A stretch of DNA of 64,000 bases from Brumimicrobium sp964585545. GTDB lineage: Bacteria; Bacteroidota; Bacteroidia; Flavobacteriales_D; Crocinitomicaceae. Where the stretch lies: positions 18,632-82,631 of the forward strand of contig CAZPDT010000016.1 in assembly GCA_964585545.1 (NCBI GenBank), read 5' to 3'. The notes under the pieces were generated by a model. The model saw only the letters and a list, made by a program, of their open reading frames with translations, was not told where the DNA came from and did no database searches. Shown piece by piece: positions 38,501 through 46,733 of this stretch. A program made the position numbers and the translations under genes. How positions within the stretch are numbered: position 1 is the first letter of the stretch; each line of letters begins with the position of its first letter.

Positions 38501-39148
38501 AAAATGGGTAAATGCTTTTGGGTTATCTACAATATAACTTACTAAGGTTTCGTATTGATGGAAATAACCATTGTAAAACTCTTTGGATAGTTTTTCTACG
38601 GAGAATGCTTTTAAAATATCTTCGAGTGTAAACTCTCTAGAATTGATCTGATTAAAAAGCCATTCAAACTGGTTTACAGCTGTTTTTACGGTTTCATTTT
38701 GACCTAGAAGGTACGTATATCGTTTTGGATGCGTTTCAGTCTTCACTTCGTTGTTATCGGCATCCCAATACAATGATTTAGAAATAAAAGTAAATCGCCA
38801 ATCTGAAGCTTTTTTGTTGTAATAGGTAATGATAGCACCATCTATATATCCAAAGCCAATTTCGCTAGACATTATGTTTCTCAGTCCAACTCTATTTCTG
38901 GTTACTTGTTGATTTTCTTTCAATTCAACTTCGTAGAATTTAATTACTCTATCATCTGACAGGGTAATATCACCATATTCCCAAATGTGTTCTACATCTT
39001 TGTGTTTAACCAATGAATCGTCTTTTAAATCCACTGGTGTTTCAAAGTAACTTGCAGAAATATCTCTAAAAAGTTCTTTTAAAAATCCCTTCCAAATTGA
39101 GCTTTGGTATGGAGATTTGAAAATATTATGTAATGTATCTTTATTCAC
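35549..39148 (-). CDS. Type IIG-like restriction-modification enzyme: N6-adenine methyltransferase with putative N-terminal nuclease
   Basis: A 1199-aa protein. Residues ~60-80 contain D65-x9-E75-x-K77 (DDRVIKFYEVELKE), the spacing of the PD-(D/E)xK nuclease of MmeI-type enzymes. The Eco57I-type methylase has motif X (GAFYTPKEIVHYM, ~391), motif I DPAIGSGAF (455-463), YGVDIEEGAVDIAQLRFWL, and motif IV NPPY (699-702). Residues ~850-1130 probably hold the target-recognition domain (KFWLRYKGKMQGNNYQIDKE), and a helical tail ends the protein. It should methylate, and perhaps cut, at one sequence. It is the last gene of a four-gene operon, 2 bases after the RhuM gene. No HsdS is present. Confidence 0.85.
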   Translation of the reverse strand: MNKDTLHNIFKSPYQSSIWKGFLKELFRDISASYFETPVDLKDDSLVKHKDVEHIWEYGDITLSDDRVIKFYEVELKENQQVTRNRVGLRNIMSSEIGFGYIDGAIITYYNKKASDWRFTFISKSLYWDADNNEVKTETHPKRYTYLLGQNETVKTAVNQFEWLFNQINSREFTLEDILKAFSVEKLSKEFYNGYFHQYETLVSYIVDNPKAFTHFLNQVSTNGTLEDKHKKAEHLVSDFVKKFLGRIVFLFFLQKKGWMGVPLDKDWGEGQLDFLFRLFEEFPDKNNFYEKALAPLFFETLNADRSENNDIFSVTNSRIPYLNGGLFEKDNVEPIDIQFEPQRFIDLLAFFSQYNFTVDESSPDDQDIGVDPEMLGHIFENLLEDNKDKGAFYTPKEIVHYMTQESLIEYLHTHLSTTAKEDISIFVKQKKQGKLTENELEEINALLSKVKILDPAIGSGAFPMGLLHEIFALKGLIAFEQGYEAWSPARVKERIIENSIYGVDIEEGAVDIAQLRFWLSLVVDEPTPRPLPNLDYKIICGNSLISRYELDTPIDQVFKEFNKGRAEEDKVDLDKYKALVNDYMHEANHDKKEEFKQLIEDVKSAFKTYFSSKESKKLNDKKYELNQYINVGLFEHKQTAAEKRRNAKLRKEIAKLEQEKKDRVEAKIFKEAVEWRFEFPNLLDKEGNFEGFDIVIGNPPYIKEYTNKSAFEGFRDSPYYQGKMDLWYGFACKCIDLLKLNGIECFIAQNNWITSAGASKFRTKVLKETEIKLFTDFWNHKVFKTAGIQTMVYVFEKKSPRENYPLKYSVLIDDIKQSQLSDFLNFETNQTFAKKYFIDFDSENYVGKLITFNSPEVEHTLQLILDNEVHFLNDSEVANGIHPHYDFVAKKMLPKLDNSYRVGDGIFGLNHYEVGSLNLNDNEISFLKRYYSDTRHFQKYFGKKSNDKFIIYTDSSFKKENSLDAYPNLKSHLDKFQHIITSDNKPYGLHRARKEDFFIGEKIAVQRKCPSVPIFTFLDFDSYLSATFYVIKSNRFNLKYLTALFNSSLVKFWLRYKGKMQGNNYQIDKEPLLGIPIKKPTSVEVYVKLVDYILFILAQDKQLNEHVPNSHISETFEEVIDAMVFELYFPEEFKKVGLHFIQYAERDFESIEGKSQEEQISIIHNAYQKLREKDNEIRNNLKAMKIELRDLLMPILSV

Positions 39149-39150
39149 GA

Positions 39151-40161
39151 TTATTTTTCTTTTTTGATTTTGGATTCTAGGGCTTTTAATTCTTCTAAAT
39201 CTTTTTTATCCGCTTGATTTGCTTCGTATGCTTTTCGCTTACTATCAAAAGACTTATAAATCTCTTTTACTTTCTTTTCCATCATAGCCTTACTAATGCT
39301 GCCTTTGCCTTTAAGCACTTTTTTATCATTAAACTCAAGAATAGCATCTACGTTTTTACGCCAGAAATTCATTGTTATATCCATTCTGTTTTTGGCTCTC
39401 AGCTCTGCGGTTTCAAGGAATATTACAACAAGTCTGTTTAAGGTGTCAATTTCATCTTCGGTTAAATAGTTTTTAGCAATGAAAATATCTTGTTTACGCA
39501 CGATGCTTCCTTTCCAATTGGTTAAGGCCATATTAGGTTGGTTGGCATCGGCTCTTGACAAAATTATTTCGGCAGCAGTTTTATTTGTTACCGCATACAA
39601 TAATTTATTTTGTGTTTCGGCAAAAAACATTTGCGTGGCTTTATCAGTTGGGTCATAATCGCTAGAAAGGGCAAATAAATCTCTTACTTTTTGATAAAAA
39701 CGTTTTTCCGAAGCACGTATATCACGAATGCGAGCGAGTAATTCATCGAAATAGTCTGGTCTACCATCAGGATTTTTAAGACGTTCATCATCAATTATAA
39801 ATCCTTTTATAATATATTGCTTTAAGTTTTGGTTTGCCCAAATACGAAATTGTGTTCCTCGTTTACTTCTCACCCTAAAACCAATGGCTAAAATCATTTC
39901 TAAACTGTAAAAAGTAACTTCGTAATTTTTGCCGTCTTGGGCAGTTGTCAAGTAATTCTTTACAACTGACTCCTCACTTAACTCATTGTCATTCAATATG
40001 TTTAATATGTGTTGGCTAATGTTTTGTTTAGAGGTGTCAAAAAGTTCAGCCAATTGATTTTGATTCATCCAAACTTGACCATCTTTGGCATATAAGGATA
40101 CGGATGCTTTTCCGTCTGCCGTATTGTAAATAATTAAATTTTGTTCGTTTTTTTGTTCCAT
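39151..40161 (-). CDS. RhuM family protein
   Basis: A 336-aa protein with the RhuM opening: IYNTADGKASVSLYAKDGQV, WMNQNQLAELFDTSKQNISQ, FYSLEMILAIGFRVRSKRGT and QFRIWANQNLKQYIIKGF. It then has KTAAEIILSRADANQPNMAL and a helical tail. The name comes from a Salmonella pathogenicity-island gene; biochemistry is largely unknown. RhuM genes are often embedded in restriction-modification loci of Bacteroidota. Here it lies between the PLD-helicase (12-base gap) and the methyltransferase (2-base gap), so it is probably an accessory component. An N-terminal DNA-binding helix-turn-helix is likely. Confidence 0.85.
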   Translation of the reverse strand: MEQKNEQNLIIYNTADGKASVSLYAKDGQVWMNQNQLAELFDTSKQNISQHILNILNDNELSEESVVKNYLTTAQDGKNYEVTFYSLEMILAIGFRVRSKRGTQFRIWANQNLKQYIIKGFIIDDERLKNPDGRPDYFDELLARIRDIRASEKRFYQKVRDLFALSSDYDPTDKATQMFFAETQNKLLYAVTNKTAAEIILSRADANQPNMALTNWKGSIVRKQDIFIAKNYLTEDEIDTLNRLVVIFLETAELRAKNRMDITMNFWRKNVDAILEFNDKKVLKGKGSISKAMMEKKVKEIYKSFDSKRKAYEANQADKKDLEELKALESKIKKEK

Positions 40162-40173
40162 AATAACAATAAT

Positions 40174-43100
40174 TTAACCAGTGAATGATTCTGATATAAT
40201 TATTTGAGGTTTTGAACTCAAAGGTGTCTTTGGTCGCTTTTTGGGTTCGTCATCAAACAATTCTTCCTTGATTTCTTCCAGTGGATAGCTCTTAATGATT
40301 TTCATCATTTCATTAAATTCATCCACACGCTTCATCTTTTTAGAAACGCTTTCCTTTTTTAGCTTATTGATTTCTCGTGGAAGTTTTTGAAAACGACCTA
40401 TTTCAATTGCTTTTTTTGCTTCTAATAATAACTCTTTTTCATCTTCAGAGGCATATTCTTGAAGAATAGTACCTTTAATAACTGCAATAGCTCTTTTTTC
40501 ATTTGGTCCTAATTTTACACTTGCTTTAGTACCTAAACTTAATAGGCTTTGGTCTTCCACAAATGAATCTAATGCTGTGTTAATCTGCTCATAATGGAAT
40601 TCAGGCAGTTCTGTAGCTCGTTCTGTAATTTCAGCTTTATAAAGTCTTGCTGCTTCTACAAAGGTTAATTCTTCAATAGAATTATCAGTGTGCATTAAAT
40701 AGTAAGCATCTCTTTTTTTGTTCTTTATGTATGCAATAGTTTGTCCTTTTACCGCTTTGTTTTTACGACCACATCTTGCTCTTCTCGGAATTTTATTCTT
40801 AATATATTGGTATTGGTCAGGATTCTCTTCTCGGAATTTTCTGAGATAGTTTAAATATTCAAGACGTTCGTCTTTTTCTTCCTCTGGCAGTTGCTCAAAC
40901 AAACCATAAGAATCAAAATCCTCATTAGTAGAGTAAATTTGGCTATCCTCACCTAATGCTGAATGAAAAGCTTGTAATTTCATATAAGCTTTTTTATTCA
41001 ATTCAATTTCTGTGTCGGCTTGTTCTGTAGGGAAGAAGTTAAAAATGTTTATAAATTGATAAGGTGTACCAACTCTATTTACACGTCCTATACGTTGCAT
41101 TAGACGAGTTGCATTCCAAGGAATATCATAATTGACAATAGTGTTGGAACGATGGAGGTTAACACCTTCCGCCAATACTTCTGTTGTGATAATTATATCG
41201 TAATCATTTTTAGCATCTGCAATGGTTTGATTAGCATCAAAGTTTTCGGCAATTGTATCTGTTAAATCTTTTGCATTTGAAGAATCAACACTTAAAATTC
41301 TTGAAAAACCATCATTTTCCAATCTATTCATTAAATAGGCAGTTGTTTCTTTAGATTCAGAGAAAACAACCAACTTTTTACTTTTATTCACTTCTTCATT
41401 TAGTAAATCTGTTTTAAGCTTTTCAATGAATCTGTCATATTTAGGGTCGTAATCACCTATATTATCCCATTGTTCGACAAGTTTTTTAAGAATGATGTCA
41501 TCATTTCTAATTCCCTCTTTAAATTCTTCTGAAAACTCCTCAATACCAAAAGCCTGAATTTTTGACGGGTCTTCAGCGTTTAAAAGTAATTCATCAAGTA
41601 TTGCTTCATCATCATTTAAAATATATTCACTTACACCCAATTTCGGTGCAATGTATATTTTACCATTTTCAATCATTTTGAGCATTGCCCTGTTAGCATC
41701 ATAGAATCGATTAAGACTCATTTTAAAAGCGTGAAAAGAACTATCTATCCTTTTTACAAGCAAAATTTTCATAATCACAGCCAATTGCTCTGATATTCTA
41801 TTGGCTTGATTGGGATCCACACCAGTTGTCTTTTTGTATTGCTTTTTGGCTTCATCACTCATATATTTTATCGCCTGATAACGATAATAGCTTAAACCAC
41901 CTTTACTGTCCTTGACAATTTTTATAGTTTGGTCGTAAAGGTCATTTACCTCTTCATTTAATTGATAAAGTATTTGTTTAGGTGGAATTATGTCAGGAAA
42001 AGTAAATCCTTGTTCATTTATATCTTCTAAATAGCTTGTTGTGTTTTTAATGTCAGTTCTAGTTCTTCTAACGATGATTGGTTCGAGAACTTTGTTTCTT
42101 ATTTCTTCATAAATTTCTTTAACACCTTGAGCTATTTTAATGTGGTCTTGCTCTTTTTTAAGTTTATTGTATTTATCAATTAAGGGTCTAAAAAAATGCT
42201 GTAAGTTACCAACTTCAAGAGTTGATTGTTTAGAATCTTGAAAAAGATATAATTGGTTTCTAATATCCTGAGGTCTGTTATTTAGTGGAGTAGCTGTAAC
42301 AAGAATTACTTTTTTCTTGTCAGACAAATCGTTTCCTTTTCTTTTTCTTTTAGTCTTACATAGTTTCTGTAATTGATGAAACATTTCTGATTCATCAGAA
42401 CGAAATTTATGAGCTTCATCAACTATAATTAAATCATAATCCTCAGGATGTTTAATTTTATGTAACGAACCATTTGTTACAAAGTCAATGTTCGGCACTT
42501 CAAAATCACGAATTGTTTTTTTCCAACTTTTCTCGACTGCTGGAGGATAGATTACCAGTGTTTTAGTTCTATAACCATTTGCGAAGTAGAATTTTTTTGC
42601 AATGATGGTTGCAATAATGGTTTTACCTAGCCCAACTACATCTGCTAAAATAAACCCTGAGTGTTTCAGTAATTTGGAATATCCATCATTTACAGCATCA
42701 ATTTGGTAGGCGAGTTTTTTATAACCTTTTGGTAAATCGGTTATGGACTCTGGGTCATATTCAATAGATTTCCCAAAATATTCAATGAGTAACTTTATGT
42801 ATATTTCAAAAGGAGTAAACTGGTCGCTTAGATGAGTTGTGTTTTTTACTTTTTGAACTGTTTCAGGCAAAATGTCTATTGCCTCTTTCCATAAATCCTC
42901 AAATGTTTTTGTAGCGAAAGCCACATCATCATAATAAGGTAATAAAACATTGAATTCAAAGTTTTTTTCAATTCCAGATACGGAAAGGTTTGAAGAACCT
43001 GTAATTACTCTTCCTGGATTATGTTCATTCCATAGAGCAGGTCTGAAAATGTATATTTTGGCGTGAATATTTTTGTTTGGATGAGCTTTAATTTCAATTT

Positions 43101-43458
43101 TCCCTTTGGTAATATCATCAACAAACTGAACTATACCATCTTCTACATTTTTTGAATAATCAGATTGCTCAATATCACTTTTCAAGTCTCTCATAAACTC
43201 TTCTCTAGTGACATTTGTATTAAAATTAAATTCAAGTCCTTTTCTAGCTGCTTCACTTATTAGATGGTCAACATCGATTCCAACTAAAATTCGAATCTTT
43301 TCGACATCTTTTAAATATTCTCTAATTCTGAAATAACCTGATGAACGAAAATAACCTACAAGAGCATCAAAGACATTTACTTCTGTATGCTCAAATATTC
43401 CCTTAAATTTATTTAAAAGAGTATTGTCCTCTTTGTTGGTGAAAAACTTTGTACTCAT
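40174..43458 (-). CDS. PLD-nuclease-like domain fused to SNF2-type DNA helicase
   Basis: A 1094-aa protein. The N-terminal ~200 residues are a phospholipase-D-type module: half-HKD motif H132-x-K134 (NIHAKIYIF), then TGSSNLSVSGIEKNFEFNV (154 on). The SF2/SNF2 motor follows: Walker A DVVGLGKT (273-280), DEAH 347-350, VTATPLNN (387-394), VFSESKETTAYLM (~698) and motif VI QRIGRVNR (788-795). The C-terminal ~250 residues are charged and uncharacterised. Such fusions translocate on DNA and may cleave it. It overlaps the XRE gene by 4 bases and precedes RhuM by 12. The combination suggests a restriction or anti-phage effector. Confidence 0.88.
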   Translation of the reverse strand: MSTKFFTNKEDNTLLNKFKGIFEHTEVNVFDALVGYFRSSGYFRIREYLKDVEKIRILVGIDVDHLISEAARKGLEFNFNTNVTREEFMRDLKSDIEQSDYSKNVEDGIVQFVDDITKGKIEIKAHPNKNIHAKIYIFRPALWNEHNPGRVITGSSNLSVSGIEKNFEFNVLLPYYDDVAFATKTFEDLWKEAIDILPETVQKVKNTTHLSDQFTPFEIYIKLLIEYFGKSIEYDPESITDLPKGYKKLAYQIDAVNDGYSKLLKHSGFILADVVGLGKTIIATIIAKKFYFANGYRTKTLVIYPPAVEKSWKKTIRDFEVPNIDFVTNGSLHKIKHPEDYDLIIVDEAHKFRSDESEMFHQLQKLCKTKRKRKGNDLSDKKKVILVTATPLNNRPQDIRNQLYLFQDSKQSTLEVGNLQHFFRPLIDKYNKLKKEQDHIKIAQGVKEIYEEIRNKVLEPIIVRRTRTDIKNTTSYLEDINEQGFTFPDIIPPKQILYQLNEEVNDLYDQTIKIVKDSKGGLSYYRYQAIKYMSDEAKKQYKKTTGVDPNQANRISEQLAVIMKILLVKRIDSSFHAFKMSLNRFYDANRAMLKMIENGKIYIAPKLGVSEYILNDDEAILDELLLNAEDPSKIQAFGIEEFSEEFKEGIRNDDIILKKLVEQWDNIGDYDPKYDRFIEKLKTDLLNEEVNKSKKLVVFSESKETTAYLMNRLENDGFSRILSVDSSNAKDLTDTIAENFDANQTIADAKNDYDIIITTEVLAEGVNLHRSNTIVNYDIPWNATRLMQRIGRVNRVGTPYQFINIFNFFPTEQADTEIELNKKAYMKLQAFHSALGEDSQIYSTNEDFDSYGLFEQLPEEEKDERLEYLNYLRKFREENPDQYQYIKNKIPRRARCGRKNKAVKGQTIAYIKNKKRDAYYLMHTDNSIEELTFVEAARLYKAEITERATELPEFHYEQINTALDSFVEDQSLLSLGTKASVKLGPNEKRAIAVIKGTILQEYASEDEKELLLEAKKAIEIGRFQKLPREINKLKKESVSKKMKRVDEFNEMMKIIKSYPLEEIKEELFDDEPKKRPKTPLSSKPQIIISESFTG

Positions 43459-43733
43459 AAGGTTTTAATAATTTTTTTTAGACCATCTTTAAGGTATGTT
43501 AATTCTCCTAAATCCGTAATTACCGCTGATTGAATGAATTCCAATTCGACTTCTTTTTCTGTCTTATCAAGAGAATCTGCCAATGTTGGAATCATATCTA
43601 TAGTGGCTCTCCTTTCGTTCCTTTCAATCTTACTTAATATCGATGTATCGATATCAAGTGCAGCTGCAACTTTACGTAAAGGCAAACCTTTCTCTTCTCT
43701 TAAATTTCTAATGTATTCTCCAAATGATTTCAT
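43455..43733 (-). CDS. XRE-family HTH regulator (C-protein-like)
   Basis: The 92-aa protein has a Cro/CI-type HTH: FGEYIRNLREEKGLPLRKVA, then ALDIDTSILSKIERNERRAT. A short C-terminal helical extension follows. Small XRE proteins heading RM operons act as controller (C) proteins that delay and then autoregulate expression. Its stop overlaps the helicase start by 4 bases. Palindromes overlapping the promoter (43738-43775) are candidate operators for it. It is the first gene of the defence operon. Confidence 0.88.
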   Translation of the reverse strand: MKSFGEYIRNLREEKGLPLRKVAAALDIDTSILSKIERNERRATIDMIPTLADSLDKTEKEVELEFIQSAVITDLGELTYLKDGLKKIIKTL

Positions 43734-43737
43734 CTTG

Positions 43738-43775
43738 ATAAATTTATTTAGACGATTCTGTCCAAATGTACATTT
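43738..43775 (-). promoter_or_regulatory. Promoter and putative autoregulatory operator of the defence operon
   Basis: On the minus strand TACATTTG (43763-43770) fits the TAnnTTTG -7 box. It is embedded in the perfect palindrome AAATGTACATTT (43764-43775). A second palindrome, ATAAATTTAT (43738-43747), lies just before the regulator's ATG. The overlap suggests repression by the XRE protein. Confidence 0.55.
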
Positions 43776-43808
43776 ATTATTTCGATTTTAAACGTGAGCG
43801 GTGGGAAA

Positions 43809-43870
43809 AATTAAGCTCTTTTGTTTTTTAAGGAAGGGCAGAGGGAAGGCAAAAAACAAATGTGCTTAAT
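43809..43870. repeat. Long imperfect palindrome upstream of the defence operon
   Basis: AATTAAGCTCTTTTGTTTTTT pairs with AAAAAACAAATGTGCTTAAT around a ~20-base purine-rich centre. It lies at the 5' boundary of the operon, just left of IS copy B. Confidence 0.6.
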
Positions 43871-43907
43871 ATGTGGCTGGTTTCGTTTCGTAGCTTGTGT
43901 ACAACGG

Positions 43908-45620
43908 CAGTCTGTCTCATAACCAACCATAAAACCTATAAAAATAAGAAACTTTGCTGATTCACAGCATTTTCAACCCCAAAACTAATGACTTGTAAAA
44001 ATGAAACTTTAGCACTTTTAGAACGGTTTTGGGTAAAAATAACAGCTTTTTGAGCCGATTTAAGACATATTTGGCTATTTCCTTGGCTGTAACTCCCAGA
44101 TTCACCATTCTTTTTAAGTTGTAAGCCAATGCAATTAAACCAAAATCTGCTTCTGCTCTTTGAAGTCCTTTTTTGGTCATGATGTGATCAAATCCCCATT
44201 GTCTTTTCATGGTTCCGTAAGGGTGTTCAACTAATGCTTGCCGTTGTTTGTAAAGTTCAAGGTTTTTAGCTACACGTTTGGCGTTGTTCTGTATGTTTTG
44301 AGTAAATTCAGAACGTTGAATGACTTTTCCGTTAATTTTTGAAGTGGTACACTCACTGCGTACAGGACAGGTTTTACACGCCTTGGTTTTGTATTGTTTA
44401 AATCGGTAGTTTCTAGCTTTGTATTCGGTTTGATTTGAAATGAGTTCATTTCCTTGCGGACAAGTATAGCTGTCTGTTTTATCGTTATAAATAAAGTTTT
44501 CCGAGTTATAAGCTGGGTTTGGAGCTTGACTGGATCTACCGATATTTGGAATGGCAACTAAGGTTTTTATTTCTAGATTATCAGCGGTTTTAAATTCACT
44601 TCCTGTGTGATAACCTTTATCATAAAGCGCTGTAAATTTATTGGTTTTTAGAATGGTTTTTGCTCTTCGGAGCATCATTCCCATTGCCTTTTTATCGTTT
44701 TGGTTAGTGAGTTTATAGTCAAGTAATAATTTGTGTTTTGCATCAACGGTGGTTTGAGCGGTATAACAAACTTCGGTAATTGTTCCTCTTACTATTTGAT
44801 GCCTGCTGTCTAGATCGGAAGTGGAAAGTTGAGGGTTTTCGGAAGACTTATCTTCGTCTAGCTTTTCTTGTATTTGCTCATACTTTTTACGCTGAGTCTT
44901 ACGCAGTTCTACTTGTTTTTCTAACTTCTCTTTTTGATCTCCATCAGCTGTAGATAAGGCTGTATTGTGTTCTTCAAGCTTGTTGTCAATATACTCTAAA
45001 TGACGTTTGATTTTCTTTTTATTGTAATTGTTCTTCTTACTGTTTTGTGCTCGTAGTTTAGTGGAGTCTCCAGCAATCAAAATTCCTCCAATAAGGTTAA
45101 AGTTTTTAGCAATTTCAACACTATAACGAAAAACACGCTTGATGGCTTTGGGGTTATCTTTTCTAAACCTGGCAATGGTATTGTGATCTGGTTTTAGATT
45201 TTTCAAAAGCCAAATTACTTCTAGATTACGATGACATTATTCACAAGTGTATATTTTTATAGGTGTTCATGAGATCGCTTTGCTAAGTTCTTTTTCTAAT
45301 TGTCGGGAAGAACGCATGCGGTTCATGTAACCATAGATGTATAATTTTAATAAATCTGCGGGATTATACGGCGGTCTTCCCTGAGCAGGCAATGACTCAA
45401 ATCCCATGTCATGTAAATTGAGGCTTTCTACAAACTGATCGATAAATCGCACTGAATTGTCCTGTGGAATCATATCATCCAAACAAGTAGTGTATAAAGC
45501 TAACTGCTGACGGTTTTCTCCTTGTTGATATTCCATACTTAAAGATACGAAAAACCAAGGGTGGTTTGACATTTATGTTGGTAGGTTTTCAACAGAGTTA
45601 TTAAGTTTTGAGACAGTCTG
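43908..45620 (-). mobile_element. IS1182-family-like element, copy B, complete with ACGG duplication
   Basis: 1713 bp. Left end CAGTCTGTCTCATAAC and right end (read inward) CAGACTGTCTCAAAAC are imperfect terminal inverted repeats. ACGG is directly repeated at 43904-43907 and 45621-45624, a 4-base target duplication. Same orientation as copy A. Confidence 0.9.
43962..45536 (-). pseudogene. IS1182-like transposase, interrupted in frame
   Basis: It is the same protein as in copy A, with the complete C-terminus (LKFHFYKSLVLGLKML). MEYQQGENRQQLALYTTC at 45536 is the start; the 12 codons upstream are IS end sequence. The frame is closed by TGA and TAA within the same ~51-base insertion (45206-45270) between LEKE and CHRNLEVIWLL. 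Everything on both sides stays in one frame, so only the insertion disables it. Confidence 0.85.
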
Positions 45621-45738
45621 ACGGACTCGGGTATGAGTAGTTGCGTGGGTTAGCACTTAACTTTGCAAGTACGCGCCAGACTGAAAATCCTCGCGGATTT
45701 TCAGAAGTAGGCGAGAGCAAGCAATTACTTATAGCCAT
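45621..45738. repeat. attC-like long imperfect palindrome
   Basis: The left arm GGGTATGAGTAGTTGC pairs with GCAATTACTTATAGCC, and ACAACGG (left of IS B) with CCATTGTT. The centre holds a perfect CTGAAAATCC-TCGC-GGATTTTCAG hairpin. IS copy B interrupts its left edge and the IS91-like element its right edge. It lies at the 3' side of the serine hydrolase gene. Confidence 0.65.
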
Positions 45739-45809
45739 TGTTGAACTCAACCTTCGGTAGCTAAAGTACAAAATTCACCGTACACATCAATAACATAAAA
45801 CTTATTGAT

Positions 45810-46733
45810 ATGGAAAAGAAAAAGTATACATGGTTAAATTCCAAGCCCAATAGTGCGAAAACACTGATTGAGAGAGCAAAAAAAGAAGTGCCATTTTTCA
45901 GAGAACACTATTCCAAGTTTGAAGAACAAATGACTATTGGAGGTTATTCCCAAAGCACCTTGTTTAATTATTCGAGAGCAGTTGCGAAGGTGAGTTTACA
46001 TTTTAAAAAGTCTTTATTGGATTTAGATCCAGACGAAGTAAATCAGTGGTTGTTTTTATTGGCTAAGGAAAAAACAGCGAGTTCAACGTATTTTAAACAT
46101 ACGGTTTATGGACTTCGTTTCTTCTTTCGCTTGTATGAAATGGAAGATAGAGTGCTCAAATTACCTACCATTAAGAACGATAGAAAACTTCCTGTTGTTT
46201 TTTAAAGAGAAGAGCTTCGCATACTTTTTAATACACCACAAAGATTAAAACAACGGTTTTTATTTTCGCTTATTTATTCTGGAGGACTTCGTGTAGGTGA
46301 AGTTTGTCGATTAAAAATTACGGATATCGACAAAGATAGAATGCAAATTCGAGTTGTCAAAAGCAAGGGAAATCACGACCGATATGTTCCTCTTAGTAAA
46401 TTGATTTTAATTGGTTTGGATAAATACCTGCGCAGTTCACTTCCTGTAACTTATCTTTTTAATGGTAAAATTAAAGGAGAACCTTTGGGACATGGTGCGG
46501 TTCAGCAGTCTTTTCGATTGGCATTAAAACAAGCTAATATTCTGAAGGAGGCTTCTGTTCATACATTGAGACATTCTTTTGCAACTCATTTACTGGAAGA
46601 TGGAGTTGATATTGTTACTATAAAAGAACTTTTAGGACATGTTAATATCGAAACGACAATGATGTATCTGCATGTGGCAAAGTGCAATAGAGTCGAAGCA
46701 TGTAGTCCGTTTGATTCACTTTACAAGAAGTAA
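45810..46733 (+). pseudogene. Tyrosine recombinase of the IS91-like element, in-frame TAA
   Basis: The first 131 codons (starting MEKKKYTWLNSKPNSAKTLI) are the core-binding domain, ending LPVVF. TAA at 46203-46205 then interrupts the same frame. The catalytic domain continues with REELRILF, SGGLRVGEVCRL (Arg), HTLRHSFATHLLEDG (His-x-x-Arg), LLGHVNIETTMMYLH (His and Tyr nucleophile). All catalytic residues are present. Homologs have Ser or similar at the stop position. It may be inactive, made as two chains, or read through. A partner recombinase gene is a known feature of some IS91-family elements. Confidence 0.85.

Noticed and set aside
45621..45738. Classical integron attC site
   Set aside because: The core consensus GTTRRRY / RYYYAAC is not fulfilled at both ends, and no IntI-type integrase with its extra domain is present; hence only attC-like.
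45210..46205. Alternative genetic code, because several mobile genes have in-frame TAA or TGA
   Set aside because: All core genes end normally in TAA, TGA or TAG and have no internal stops. The interruptions are confined to mobile or decayed genes.
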